A DNA stretch of 42,021 nucleotides from Candidatus Roizmanbacteria bacterium CG_4_9_14_0_2_um_filter_38_17 (GTDB taxonomy: Bacteria; Patescibacteriota; Microgenomatia; GCA-00278855): the NCBI GenBank assembly GCA_002788855.1, contig PFSB01000008.1:1-42021 (forward strand), in the 5' to 3' direction. A program made the position numbers and the translations under genes. This document shows, in pieces, positions 6,676 to 14,264 of the stretch. The notes under the pieces are model-generated. The model saw only the letters and a program-made list of their open reading frames with translations. It did no database searches and was not told where the DNA came from. How positions within the stretch are numbered: the stretch's first letter is position 1; each line of letters begins with the position of its first letter.

Positions 6676-8874
6676 ATGGTCCACCGTAAACGGAAAAAAT
6701 ATCGTAGACGAAAAAAACTACTTAACTTTAAACCTAAACAAGACACAATATATACTCTTATAGCAATTGGTTTATTTGCTGTAGCAGGTATTATCTTTTT
6801 TTCATTGAGAGACAATAGCTCTCCATTAGAAGTTGTACGCACAACTATAGTTGAATATATTGGCTGGGGAATAATATTAGCTCCAGTCATCCTAATATCC
6901 ATCGGTCTCTTGCTGTTAAAGCTTAAATTTAGCTTGACACGACCTAATGTTACGATGGGGCTCATATTAACAAGTATTTCAATAATAAGCTTAACGAAAG
7001 CTGGGCGAATTGGCGCAGATGTATTCGTCAATATTTCCTCATTTATTTCTACAATCGGCGCATTTTTCTTACTTCTTCTGTTCACAATTGCAGGATTAAT
7101 GATTCTATTTAATACTTCACTTGATAAAGTTATCATCGTGGCAGTAGATGCTCTTGATTACCTTAAAAAATTATTTGGAGCCGGATTTTTCTTTGACATA
7201 AAAAACGTATTTGAGGAAAAAACACCAGCTTTTGATAGCGCAGTGCCTAGTCTAAAAATTAAAGGCGGAAATGATGACACTAATTCATCGGAAAAAGAAA
7301 GTCAGCCAATTCCCGAAACACTTGAACCATCACAGTCACCTACCATTCCTCGAACTATTCCAATAGATCCACAAAACAGCTCTAACAATGGTTCAATATC
7401 CACAGTCTCAGCTATAGTAAATACCCCTGAAGCTATTGCTAAAAAATGGAATTACCCGCCATTAAATTTATTAGAAGATATGAAGACACCAAAAGCAGAC
7501 TCTGGCAATGTTAAGGAAAATGCAGATATCATAGAACGCACCTTGGAAAGTTTTGGAATAAAAGCAAAAGTAACAGAAGTAAATATTGGTCCGGCAGTTA
7601 CTCAATACGCTCTTAATATTGCCATGGGAACAAAATTGTCTAAAATTACTTCTCTTTCCAACGACCTAGCGTTAGCACTCTCTGCGCCAACTGGACAGAT
7701 AAGAATCGAAGCTCCAATTCCAGGAAGAAACTTAGTCGGAATTGAAGTACCCAATCTTACACTACAGTTTGTAACTCTTAAAAAGATGCTTTCAGACAAA
7801 GTCATGCATAATTCAAAATCTAAATTAACTGTTGCATTGGGTCTGAATGTAGCAGGTGAGGCAATGACGGTTGATATAGCAAAGATGCCACACGTTCTTA
7901 TTGCGGGAACAACTGGAGCAGGAAAATCAGTACTGCTAAACGCATGGATAACATCTATTCTTTACCGTACAACCCCTGCAGAAGTACGCTTAATTTTAAT
8001 AGATCCTAAGCGAGTTGAACTAACATCATATAATGGAATGCCACATCTATTAACCGAGCCTATTGTTGAACCGAAGGAAATCATTACTTCTTTAAGGTGG
8101 TCAGTAGGAGAAATGGAACGACGCTACAAAATATTCGCTCAAGTTGGAGCACGAAATATTGAGTCATATAACGAACATGCTGGTTATCAAGCCATGCCAT
8201 ACATTGTAATTATTATTGATGAACTTGCTGATCTCATGTCATTTGCTGCTTCTGAAGTAGAGGACTCCATAACACGAATTGCCCAGATGGCACGTGCGAC
8301 AGGTATTCACTTAATCATTGCAACCCAAAGACCATCGGTAGATGTTATTACAGGATTAATGAAAGCAAATATTCCATGCAGAATTTCGTTCAGCGTTTCA
8401 AGCTCTATAGATTCTCGAGTTATTTTAGATTCAGTTGGCGCTGAAAAATTACTAGGCAAAGGAGACATGCTGTACATTCCTCCAGATCAGGCAAAACCAA
8501 CACGCATTCAAGGTGTGTTTGTCTCCGATCAAGAGGTTAAGCATTTAACAACGTTCCTGCGCAGTGTAGAAACTCCGATTGAATATACCAACGAAGTGGT
8601 TGAAAATGCAGACAAAGTAAGAAGCGATGGCGTTGTTATGAAAGCCGCTGGCAGCAATAATGACCCTCTATTTAATGACGCTTTTCAACTAGTCTGCTCT
8701 GCAGATAAGGCATCAGCCTCTTTGCTTCAACGCAAGCTCTCCATAGGCTATGCTAGAGCTGCAAGGATTTTAGACCAACTACACGATGCAGGCATAGTTG
8801 GAGCTGCTGAAGGATCCAAGCCAAGAGAGGTATTAGTCCGCAACCCTGATCTAGTCAACGACCAGAATATATAG
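6676..8874 (+). CDS. ftsK: DNA translocase FtsK/SpoIIIE
   Basis: FtsK is a septum-anchored DNA pump that clears chromosomes from the division site. The 732-residue protein has a basic N-terminus (KRKKYRRRKK), about four membrane helices within residues 24-147, a variable linker (about 190-260), and the motor. Walker A is AGTTGAGKS (410-418) and Walker B ends in IIIDE (512-516), followed by the usual ARATGIHLIIATQRPS segment. The C-terminal gamma winged-helix domain (about 655-725) is present with the SxLQRxxxxGYxRAxRxxDxL pattern, which in studied proteins reads KOPS/SRS sites. The protein is complete and of normal length for a four-helix SpoIIIE-type translocase. Confidence 0.96.
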   Translation: MVHRKRKKYRRRKKLLNFKPKQDTIYTLIAIGLFAVAGIIFFSLRDNSSPLEVVRTTIVEYIGWGIILAPVILISIGLLLLKLKFSLTRPNVTMGLILTSISIISLTKAGRIGADVFVNISSFISTIGAFFLLLLFTIAGLMILFNTSLDKVIIVAVDALDYLKKLFGAGFFFDIKNVFEEKTPAFDSAVPSLKIKGGNDDTNSSEKESQPIPETLEPSQSPTIPRTIPIDPQNSSNNGSISTVSAIVNTPEAIAKKWNYPPLNLLEDMKTPKADSGNVKENADIIERTLESFGIKAKVTEVNIGPAVTQYALNIAMGTKLSKITSLSNDLALALSAPTGQIRIEAPIPGRNLVGIEVPNLTLQFVTLKKMLSDKVMHNSKSKLTVALGLNVAGEAMTVDIAKMPHVLIAGTTGAGKSVLLNAWITSILYRTTPAEVRLILIDPKRVELTSYNGMPHLLTEPIVEPKEIITSLRWSVGEMERRYKIFAQVGARNIESYNEHAGYQAMPYIVIIIDELADLMSFAASEVEDSITRIAQMARATGIHLIIATQRPSVDVITGLMKANIPCRISFSVSSSIDSRVILDSVGAEKLLGKGDMLYIPPDQAKPTRIQGVFVSDQEVKHLTTFLRSVETPIEYTNEVVENADKVRSDGVVMKAAGSNNDPLFNDAFQLVCSADKASASLLQRKLSIGYARAARILDQLHDAGIVGAAEGSKPREVLVRNPDLVNDQNI

Positions 8875-8888
8875 AGTCCAACTCTATA
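8870..8888. terminator. hairpin between convergent genes
   Basis: TATAGAGT and ACTCTATA form an 8-bp stem with a 3-base loop, starting inside the ftsK stop codon. The sequence after it on the plus strand is T-rich. It is suited to ending transcription from one or both of the converging genes, but the AT-rich stem makes it a weak terminator. Confidence 0.5.
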
Positions 8889-8890
8889 AT

Positions 8891-9184
8891 TTATTTCTTA
8901 ACTACTCCAGAAAAAAGCCTAATAGCTGGTCGTTCTTCTTTCTTATATATAATTGGTATTCCTAAAAGTTGACCACATTTGCACTTTAGTGGCTTTTTTG
9001 GTAGCTCTTTAAATATTCTGTCAAAATATAATCTTTTTAATATCCCCGCTCCATCCTTTTGATAATCAAATAAGTACTCCCCACACTCAACACAATGCAA
9101 CTTAATAATCCTCGACCACCCACCTCTAGCTTTCTTATATCTATCACTCTTGATCTTATATAATTCTTTACCAAAAACAACCAC
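8891..9184 (-). CDS. small zinc-ribbon-like protein of unknown function
   Basis: A 97-residue basic protein starting at GTG 9184 (there is no internal Met). Four cysteines sit in two knuckle-like groups, CVEC (31-34) and CKC (68-70), suggesting a zinc ribbon. The N-terminus is rich in Lys/Arg. I do not recognise a family. It converges with ftsK and diverges from the next gene. A nucleic-acid or ribosome-related role would fit the basic zinc-ribbon character, but this is only inference. Confidence 0.6.
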   Translation of the reverse strand: MVVFGKELYKIKSDRYKKARGGWSRIIKLHCVECGEYLFDYQKDGAGILKRLYFDRIFKELPKKPLKCKCGQLLGIPIIYKKEERPAIRLFSGVVKK

Positions 9185-9293
9185 CTTATATTACTTATAA
9201 CATATCTTGTCCTCACATTTTAACCACAAATAAGTATTGCTAGAATTCTAAATTTAAAACAATAACAACTAAACAAGAACCACAATAAGTATA

Positions 9294-9323
9294 TTGATGT
9301 AACACCAATAGTATTGGTACAAT
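9294..9323 (+). promoter_or_regulatory. promoter with a 15-bp palindrome in the spacer
   Basis: TTGATG (9294-9299), an 18-base spacer and TACAAT (9318-9323), 10 bases before the ATG at 9334. The spacer contains the perfect inverted repeat ACCAATA-G-TATTGGT (9304-9318), the right place and form for a repressor operator. Confidence 0.5.
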
Positions 9324-9333
9324 ATCTTTCATC

Positions 9334-9726
9334 ATGGGATTTGAGAAATTTATAAACACCAACAAAAGAACAGAGAGTAGAATAACAATTACAAAATTTA
9401 ATTTATTTGGCTTTCCAACAAAGTTTTACGAAGAAAATATCATGGATAAGTACAACCATGTTGTACTCTATTGGAATAAAGTAGAAAGGGAAATAGGTTT
9501 ACATTTCATAAGCGACGAAAATGAAAAATATAAGTTTAAAATTATCCACAACAAAAATGGGTACGGAGGTCAAATTATTGCTACAAGTTTTTTTAAAGTT
9601 AATGGAATTGATCCCTCGGTACACAGGAAAAGATATGATTGGGAAAAGAAATACGTGGATGGAATTGGAGAATTATACATAATTAAGTTATCTCCGAACA
9701 ACAACTTTTCTGCCAAGGAAAACTAA
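9334..9726 (+). CDS. conserved-looking protein of unknown function
   Basis: A 130-residue soluble, basic protein with no membrane segment or signal peptide. The middle region, NGYGGQIIATSFFKVNGID (about 85-103) followed by an aromatic and basic tail, resembles a small widespread family of uncharacterised bacterial proteins that I recall only loosely. It has its own promoter with an operator-like palindrome. It lies in the accessory stretch between ftsK and rmuC, next to another orphan gene on the same strand. No function can be assigned. Confidence 0.65.
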   Translation: MGFEKFINTNKRTESRITITKFNLFGFPTKFYEENIMDKYNHVVLYWNKVEREIGLHFISDENEKYKFKIIHNKNGYGGQIIATSFFKVNGIDPSVHRKRYDWEKKYVDGIGELYIIKLSPNNNFSAKEN

Positions 9727-9776
9727 CTATAACTGGTTATTCTAAGACAGAATATATGTAAAGAGATTCTGTTAAG

Positions 9777-10703
9777 ATGGCTAGCAATCTATTTGAAAAA
9801 GACATAGAAAGAGAACTAAATAAAGTTCATAATTTGATACCTCTACCAGCTAAGTATAAATCTATAGGTATATTAATAGGATTTATATTGTTCACCATTT
9901 TGAAATTTTTTAACCCACAAGAAATAAGTAATAATAAAAAGGAAATAAACCAATCCAGTGTTCTAGGAGATAATAATTTCATTACATACAATCAAAATGT
10001 AACTCCTATGCCCTCGCCAAACATAACAGAAAACAATTGCTATGTTGATAGCTGGATTCCCTTTGATGCACATAATTGGATAGGGCTAAATTACCTCTTC
10101 AATGAAATAAACGGAATTTATTCTCCCAAAAAAGTAGGTGGGGATACAATAATAATTGATTCGGTAGCTTCATATAATAAACCTTGCAAAGGTCCCGTTG
10201 ATTTTAAGATAAAATTTATTCCACGCTCAAACAAACTGATTAATCTTAACTTATATTACGGAACATGGTTTAGATGGGAAATTGGAGGAAATGATCTTCG
10301 ATCTGTTAGATTATATAAAAATGAAGATGGCTGTTCCACAGCTTTCAAAGGTATAGATTCAGTAGAAATACCAAATACATATCTTACAAATATGGATAGG
10401 TTTACAACTGGTGAACCAATAACCGCAACTATGTTCGTATATCTTACAAAAAAAGGTACTTTAAAAACTGAGCTACTATTTGCATATAAATCTGCCATTA
10501 CTAGAGAAAATATATCAGTTACAGGTAGATTTTTTCATGAATTTGACGTATCAGATTCATGCAGTAAGAATAATGAACTCCTAGATATCACAAAAGATTC
10601 ACAATTAATTGGAGTGGGATTAATGCCTAGTAAAGGTCAATTTTCACATCTTGGAGAGTTACCAAAGGTAGAATTTATTGAATTTACCGTAGCTAAACCA
10701 TAA
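9777..10703 (+). CDS. single-pass membrane protein of unknown function
   Basis: The 308-residue protein has a charged cytoplasmic N-terminus (about 1-28), one membrane helix (about 29-46, IGILIGFILFTILKFF) and a long outside domain rich in Asn, Thr, Ile and aromatic residues. The outside domain has five Cys (for example CYVDSW, NKPCKG, DGCSTA, DSCSKN), which could form disulphides. An Asn/Pro/Ser linker follows the helix. No known domain is recognised. The beta-rich composition suggests a carbohydrate-binding-like or adhesin-like fold, but this is a guess. It lies 50 bases after the 130-residue gene on the same strand. Confidence 0.65.
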   Translation: MASNLFEKDIERELNKVHNLIPLPAKYKSIGILIGFILFTILKFFNPQEISNNKKEINQSSVLGDNNFITYNQNVTPMPSPNITENNCYVDSWIPFDAHNWIGLNYLFNEINGIYSPKKVGGDTIIIDSVASYNKPCKGPVDFKIKFIPRSNKLINLNLYYGTWFRWEIGGNDLRSVRLYKNEDGCSTAFKGIDSVEIPNTYLTNMDRFTTGEPITATMFVYLTKKGTLKTELLFAYKSAITRENISVTGRFFHEFDVSDSCSKNNELLDITKDSQLIGVGLMPSKGQFSHLGELPKVEFIEFTVAKP

Positions 10704-10710
10704 ATAATCT

Positions 10711-10729
10711 GTACATTCCAGGAATGTAC
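10711..10729. repeat. 19-bp perfect inverted repeat
   Basis: GTACATTCC-A-GGAATGTAC lies 7 bases after the stop of the membrane-protein gene. It can form a 9-bp hairpin, but no T-run follows, so it is either a weak terminator or a protein-binding palindrome. Confidence 0.55.
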
Positions 10730-10902
10730 TAAGTTGACATATTAGGTTATGAAAGGCTGGACCTTTCATATTTCGCTTACCCCATCTCACTTGTCTCTTC
10801 ATAAGAAAACTTAGAAGAAATAGCCTGAATATAGTTTTGTAAAATATCTTGCATTGCAATCATTTTAACACTAGCTAGAAGAATTACACTCACGCTCAAC
10901 TT

Positions 10903-10954
10903 AAGGCTAGACCTTCCATTTCATGTAGGGTCTAGCCTTGTTTCGCTCTTTTTT
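10903..10954 (+). terminator. hairpin with T-run
   Basis: An 11-bp perfect stem (AAGGCTAGACC with GGTCTAGCCTT, 10903-10939) has a 15-base loop. A run of six T (10949-10954) follows about 10 bases after the stem. The form is that of an intrinsic terminator for plus-strand transcription from the orphan genes, although the gap between stem and T-run is longer than usual. Confidence 0.45.
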
Positions 10955-11159
10955 ACTCTTCCAGTTGAGATATTTGATCAAATGAATATATAAATCCGGG
11001 CCCTGTATTTTTCAACTATTAATAGTATCTATATAAAATATTTGCTGTCTGATATTCGCAAAGAGTCAATAATCTATCTGTTTCTACCATTTGGACCGTA
11101 TTTTAACACCAATAACACGAACCATTAATCTAGCCTTGTTTCGCTACAACTTAATAAGG

Positions 11160-12155
11160 TTACTCTTCCAATTGAGATTTTTCTTCTGATCCACCTAGAG
11201 CCTTGGTGGTTTGGATTCGCTGACCAAGCTTCGAGAAGCTCCCTGTGACCATATTAAGCATATTAGTAGCATTTGTAAGATGTTTCTGTAGAGTTCCCAT
11301 GCCGACCGATACATCCTCATATTCTTTTTCAATTGAGCGCAAGGAAGCCAAAATTTGCTGAGCCCTTTTCTCTATTTTTTCTCCTTCAAAACTCATCAAA
11401 ATCGCTTGCATATATGCATAAAAAGTAGTAGAAGAAACAGGTAACACGCGCTTCGTGCCAGCATACTCAAACAAATCTGGCGAATTTACTACTTCATAGT
11501 ATACAGATTCAGAGGGAATATACATCAAGGCATAATCAATTGTTCCTTCTTCGGTTAATATATACTTCTTTGAAATATCCCGAATATGTTTGCGAACATC
11601 ATTGGTAAATATTTTCTTATAGTTATTCGTCTCTTCCTCCGTTTTTGCTGTTGCTAATTTGCGAAAATTTTCAAGAGGAAATTTGGAATCAATTGGAATT
11701 AATCCATTACCAGTTTGAATTGCCGCATCTACAATAGCCCCTGATTTGAAAGCATATTGTAAATGAAATTTTTGCTTAGGCAGTAGTTCTGTTAATAACT
11801 CACTCAAAACCTGCTCACCTATGTTCCCACGCAACTTTGGAGACCGCAAAAAATCCTGCAACTCCTTCATTCCACGCCCAATTTCAGACATTTCACCAAT
11901 ATTATGCTGAACCTTACCAATAACTTCAGCCGCTTTATCCAGTCGCTCGTTTAAAGAACGGGTATTCGTCTCCATTGACTGACTAAAGTTCTTCCCCTGC
12001 TCATCCATTCTAACATTTGTAGATTTAAGCCATGATAATAGCTCATCAGATGGCTTTTGTTGTTTACTTAGATCCCCAAGCCACTTTCTAACCAAGAAAG
12101 CAAAAATAACAAAACCAATAATTATTATCCCTATAAGAATTAAACTTTGATCCAT
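11160..12155 (-). CDS. rmuC: DNA recombination protein RmuC
   Basis: RmuC proteins carry a PD-(D/E)xK-like nuclease core behind a membrane anchor and limit DNA inversions at short inverted repeats. The protein has an N-terminal membrane helix (ILIGIIIIGFVIFAFLV), a coiled coil, then the RmuC core, with the characteristic KLRGNIGEQVLSELL and IVDAAIQ...GLIPIDSKFP segments; D and K of IDSKFP are the likely catalytic pair. I prefer the ATG at 12155 over the one at 12167, because a TATAAT box (12166-12171, minus) overlaps the upstream ATG and would start the transcript downstream of it. Length (331 residues) is short for the family. The last codons are repeated downstream at about 10953-10971. Confidence 0.9.
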   Translation of the reverse strand: MDQSLILIGIIIIGFVIFAFLVRKWLGDLSKQQKPSDELLSWLKSTNVRMDEQGKNFSQSMETNTRSLNERLDKAAEVIGKVQHNIGEMSEIGRGMKELQDFLRSPKLRGNIGEQVLSELLTELLPKQKFHLQYAFKSGAIVDAAIQTGNGLIPIDSKFPLENFRKLATAKTEEETNNYKKIFTNDVRKHIRDISKKYILTEEGTIDYALMYIPSESVYYEVVNSPDLFEYAGTKRVLPVSSTTFYAYMQAILMSFEGEKIEKRAQQILASLRSIEKEYEDVSVGMGTLQKHLTNATNMLNMVTGSFSKLGQRIQTTKALGGSEEKSQLEE

Positions 12156-12175
12156 TGCAATAAGCATTATACAAT
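12147..12175 (+). promoter_or_regulatory. divergent promoter pair with overlapping -10 boxes
   Basis: On the plus strand TTGATC (12147-12152), 17 bases, and TACAAT (12170-12175) precede the ATG at 12182 by 6 bases. On the minus strand TATAAT occupies 12166-12171 for rmuC. The two -10 boxes overlap, so RNA polymerase should not be able to use both at once. The plus -35 lies inside the start of rmuC. Confidence 0.5.
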
Positions 12176-12181
12176 GTATAT

Positions 12182-12439
12182 ATGACGCGAAGACAACAAA
12201 TTACCCAAAAAAAAATTAATCCACTCTATTTTGGTTTGGTTTTATCAGGTACCGGTTTTTTATACATTTTGTTTAGAGTCACGCCATCTTCTCAACTTGT
12301 TATATCAATTGAACTTATACTCCTTTTTTTGGTTCTATATTTCATCCTCTCAATCATAAATCACAATAAACAAATTAGCTTGGTTTTAAGCTTAATTGTC
12401 TCCATTTTTCTAACCATAAAATTCCTGCTCAACCACTAA
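12182..12439 (+). CDS. small three-helix membrane protein of unknown function
   Basis: 85 residues with a short basic N-terminus (TRRQQITQKK) and about three hydrophobic helices (roughly 15-31, 39-59 and 65-82). The positive N-terminus predicts it lies inside. No family is recognised. A promoter sits 6 bases before the ATG. It precedes the SAM-hydroxide-adenosyltransferase-type gene by 43 bases on the same strand, so the two may be co-transcribed. Confidence 0.65.
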   Translation: MTRRQQITQKKINPLYFGLVLSGTGFLYILFRVTPSSQLVISIELILLFLVLYFILSIINHNKQISLVLSLIVSIFLTIKFLLNH

Positions 12440-12482
12440 AATCTTCATGGTAAAATAGCACTCTTAACGTCGTAACAAACCT

Positions 12483-13289
12483 ATGTTTACATCTATAATA
12501 ACCGACTGTAGTGATGATAATGCCTTAAACCGGCAGGTAACTCGGTATTCAAGTTTATTAGATACTCCCGTATCTGTCGTACGATTAAAGTTCTTTGGTT
12601 CAGAGGGAAATGGAGAATTAGAGGGAGCCGGTAATTTAATAGACACTATCGATGCCACAGGAGGCGCTCCTGGAGTTGTAATAGTCAATACTGCACACCG
12701 GGACGGTAAAGGTAAAAAATGGCCCAATGGAACCCCGTTTGGATATTTCTTTTACAAAAAAACACTGATCATAGCAACTATAGACGGGTACTGTCTGTCA
12801 CTAGCTAAAAAATTTAATCTTACAAAAAGCATTAAACTTACAGATGTACCAACTGTAATAGATGCGATGATTAAAAAAGATCTCCACCAAGAAGAATTTA
12901 GAAAACTTGTTGTAGACAGTCAATTTCGAAGTTATGAATATGTTCCCCGCTTAGCCAAGTGGATTACTGATGGTATAGAAATACCTTCAAAAGAGTATTC
13001 CATCTCTAAAGTACCAGATGCACCCAGATGCATTTGGTGGGTCGACAATTTTGGAAACACAGTAACGACCATTCTACCACAAGAAATTGGCCACAAACCA
13101 GGTAAGAAAATTAAAACTAAATACGGTGTGTTTACCTGTTATGACAGAATGAAAGACGTACCCAATGGAGAAACGGGCTTGATCATCGGAAGCTCGGGAC
13201 TTGGGCTAGATAGATTTATAAGCCTCATAATTCAAGGACAAAGCGCAGACAAAAAATATAATATAAAATCTGGCTCCCCTCTTTTTTAG
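12483..13289 (+). CDS. SAM hydroxide adenosyltransferase-type protein (chlorinase/fluorinase superfamily)
   Basis: The 268-residue protein has the two-domain layout of the DUF62 superfamily: an N-terminal domain opening with FTSIITD, where the family has ITDFG, and a C-terminal barrel with the hallmark VDNFGNTVTT. In most bacteria these enzymes split S-adenosylmethionine to adenosine and methionine using hydroxide. The opening is altered (ITDCSDDNALNRQ rather than ITDFGxxDxYVG). The aspartate is kept, but the phenylalanine/glycine pair and the tyrosine that normally follow are not, so activity on SAM is not certain. A small hairpin (13290-13304) follows directly. Confidence 0.85.
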   Translation: MFTSIITDCSDDNALNRQVTRYSSLLDTPVSVVRLKFFGSEGNGELEGAGNLIDTIDATGGAPGVVIVNTAHRDGKGKKWPNGTPFGYFFYKKTLIIATIDGYCLSLAKKFNLTKSIKLTDVPTVIDAMIKKDLHQEEFRKLVVDSQFRSYEYVPRLAKWITDGIEIPSKEYSISKVPDAPRCIWWVDNFGNTVTTILPQEIGHKPGKKIKTKYGVFTCYDRMKDVPNGETGLIIGSSGLGLDRFISLIIQGQSADKKYNIKSGSPLF

Positions 13290-13499
13290 TATACTTAAAG
13301 TATATGGCAAATAATTATCATCAAATTTTCCGAAAAGAAAGTTTAGCTCAATTAAAAACCCAGGTGCAATTTAATCTGCTCGGAAAAAGAAACTTCGCAA
13401 CTCTTCGCGTATAGAAATTAAAATATCTTACAAAACCTAAATAAGAACTATTGAATAGAATATACTCAAAACGAGATACTGAATTCGCCACACTAACCC

Positions 13500-13531
13500 A
13501 TCAACACCCGGTGTTAACACCGGGTGTTGAT
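13500..13531. repeat. REP-like 32-bp palindrome, copy 1
   Basis: A perfect palindrome with half-site ATCAACACCCGGTGTT. It lies 24 bases before the transposase ATG. It sits within a 36-bp block (13498-13533) that is identical, in the same direction, to the block after the gene (14231-14266). Each half is itself nearly palindromic, so a cruciform or double hairpin is possible. Confidence 0.9.
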
Positions 13532-13555
13532 TAAAATTATGATATACTATATTAT

Positions 13556-14224
13556 ATGCCTTACCGAAAAGAACCTCTTATAATCGGCCAATACTACCAT
13601 ATATTTAACCGAGGAATAGATGGAATGACTATCTTCAAAGAAACTAGTAATTATAGTAGGTTTATGGAACTTCTTAGCTATTATAATCATGTAAATCCTA
13701 ATAAAACTTTTTCGGTTTACAGTAAATCTATACCCTCAATACAACAAAAGATTCTCTCAAGTTTAAATAGTAAAAAACAACTTGTAGAAATTCTATGTTT
13801 TTGTCTTATGCCAAATCACTACCATTTGATTCTACATCAATCACAAGATAACGGAATCTCAACTTTTTTAAGAATTATACAAAATGCATATGCTAAGTAC
13901 TTCAACACTAAGTACAAACGGAGCGGTCCATTAATGCAATCAGCATTTCAGGTTAGATTAATAGACAGCGACGAAAAATTGTATCATGTTTCTAGATACG
14001 TTCATCTTAATCCTTCAACCGCCAATTTAGTTCAAACTGACCAGCTTCAAGATTACTCAATGTCTTCGTATCCATCATACATCGGAAAAACCAGTCTTTC
14101 TTTTATATCAACAAGTCTCATACTGAACAACTTCCATACAAGAAATAATTACAAAAAATTCGTCATAGACCAAGCGGATTATCAAAAAGAGTTAAAACAT
14201 ATAAAAGATCAAATAATTGACTAG
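13556..14224 (+). CDS. REP-associated tyrosine transposase (Y1/HUH family)
   Basis: The 222-residue protein is a single-strand DNA transposase of the RAYT/IS200-like class. Visible are the N-terminal YYHIFNRG motif, the metal-binding HUH motif as HYH (88-90) within MPNHYHLIL, the catalytic tyrosine helix STFLRIIQNAYAKYFN (102-117; Y112 or Y115), and the downstream GPLMQ and YVHLNP motifs (the latter near 160). RAYTs act on REP palindromes, usually as single-copy genes flanked by them. Here identical 32-bp palindromes sit just upstream and downstream, and a third related copy lies at 30396. The frame is complete, so it may be active. The element abuts the decayed HD-domain gene. Confidence 0.92.
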   Translation: MPYRKEPLIIGQYYHIFNRGIDGMTIFKETSNYSRFMELLSYYNHVNPNKTFSVYSKSIPSIQQKILSSLNSKKQLVEILCFCLMPNHYHLILHQSQDNGISTFLRIIQNAYAKYFNTKYKRSGPLMQSAFQVRLIDSDEKLYHVSRYVHLNPSTANLVQTDQLQDYSMSSYPSYIGKTSLSFISTSLILNNFHTRNNYKKFVIDQADYQKELKHIKDQIID

Positions 14225-14232
14225 TTAGATCC

Positions 14233-14264
14233 ATCAACACCCGGTGTTAACACCGGGTGTTGAT
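14233..14264. repeat. REP-like 32-bp palindrome, copy 2
   Basis: Identical to copy 1 and in the same flanking context (CC before, TA after). It starts 8 bases after the transposase stop. Its last base coincides with the end of the remnant HD-domain reading frame, so the element borders or entered the 3' end of that gene. Confidence 0.9.

Larger units (their letters stand above)
10704..11159. other. gene-free remnant region between convergent genes
   Basis: There is no intact gene in 456 bases. It contains the palindrome at 10711-10729, a hairpin with TGAAAGG/CCTTTCA arms (10749-10767), a short minus-strand frame of 28 codons (10777-10863) ending in YEETSEMG, a strong hairpin at 10903-10939, and a second copy of the end of rmuC. 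The 17-mer TCTAGCCTTGTTTCGCT occurs at 10931-10947 and again at 11129-11145. In each case a near-identical block with TTACTCTTCC(A)TTGAGAT follows (10953-10971 and 11160-11178). On the minus strand both blocks encode SQLEE-stop. The region reads as debris of past duplication or insertion. Confidence 0.6.

Noticed and set aside
6648-7136. 162-residue minus-strand frame opposite the start of ftsK
   Set aside because: It mirrors the membrane-helix coding of ftsK and has no independent features.
13304-13414. A 36-codon plus-strand frame (MANNYHQIF...)
   Set aside because: No family is recognised, it ends at a chance stop and has no clear translation signal; it could be a remnant, but support is too weak for a feature.
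13500-14264. CRISPR array reading of the repeated palindromes
   Set aside because: There are only two local copies, separated by a transposase gene instead of spacers, and the units are full palindromes.
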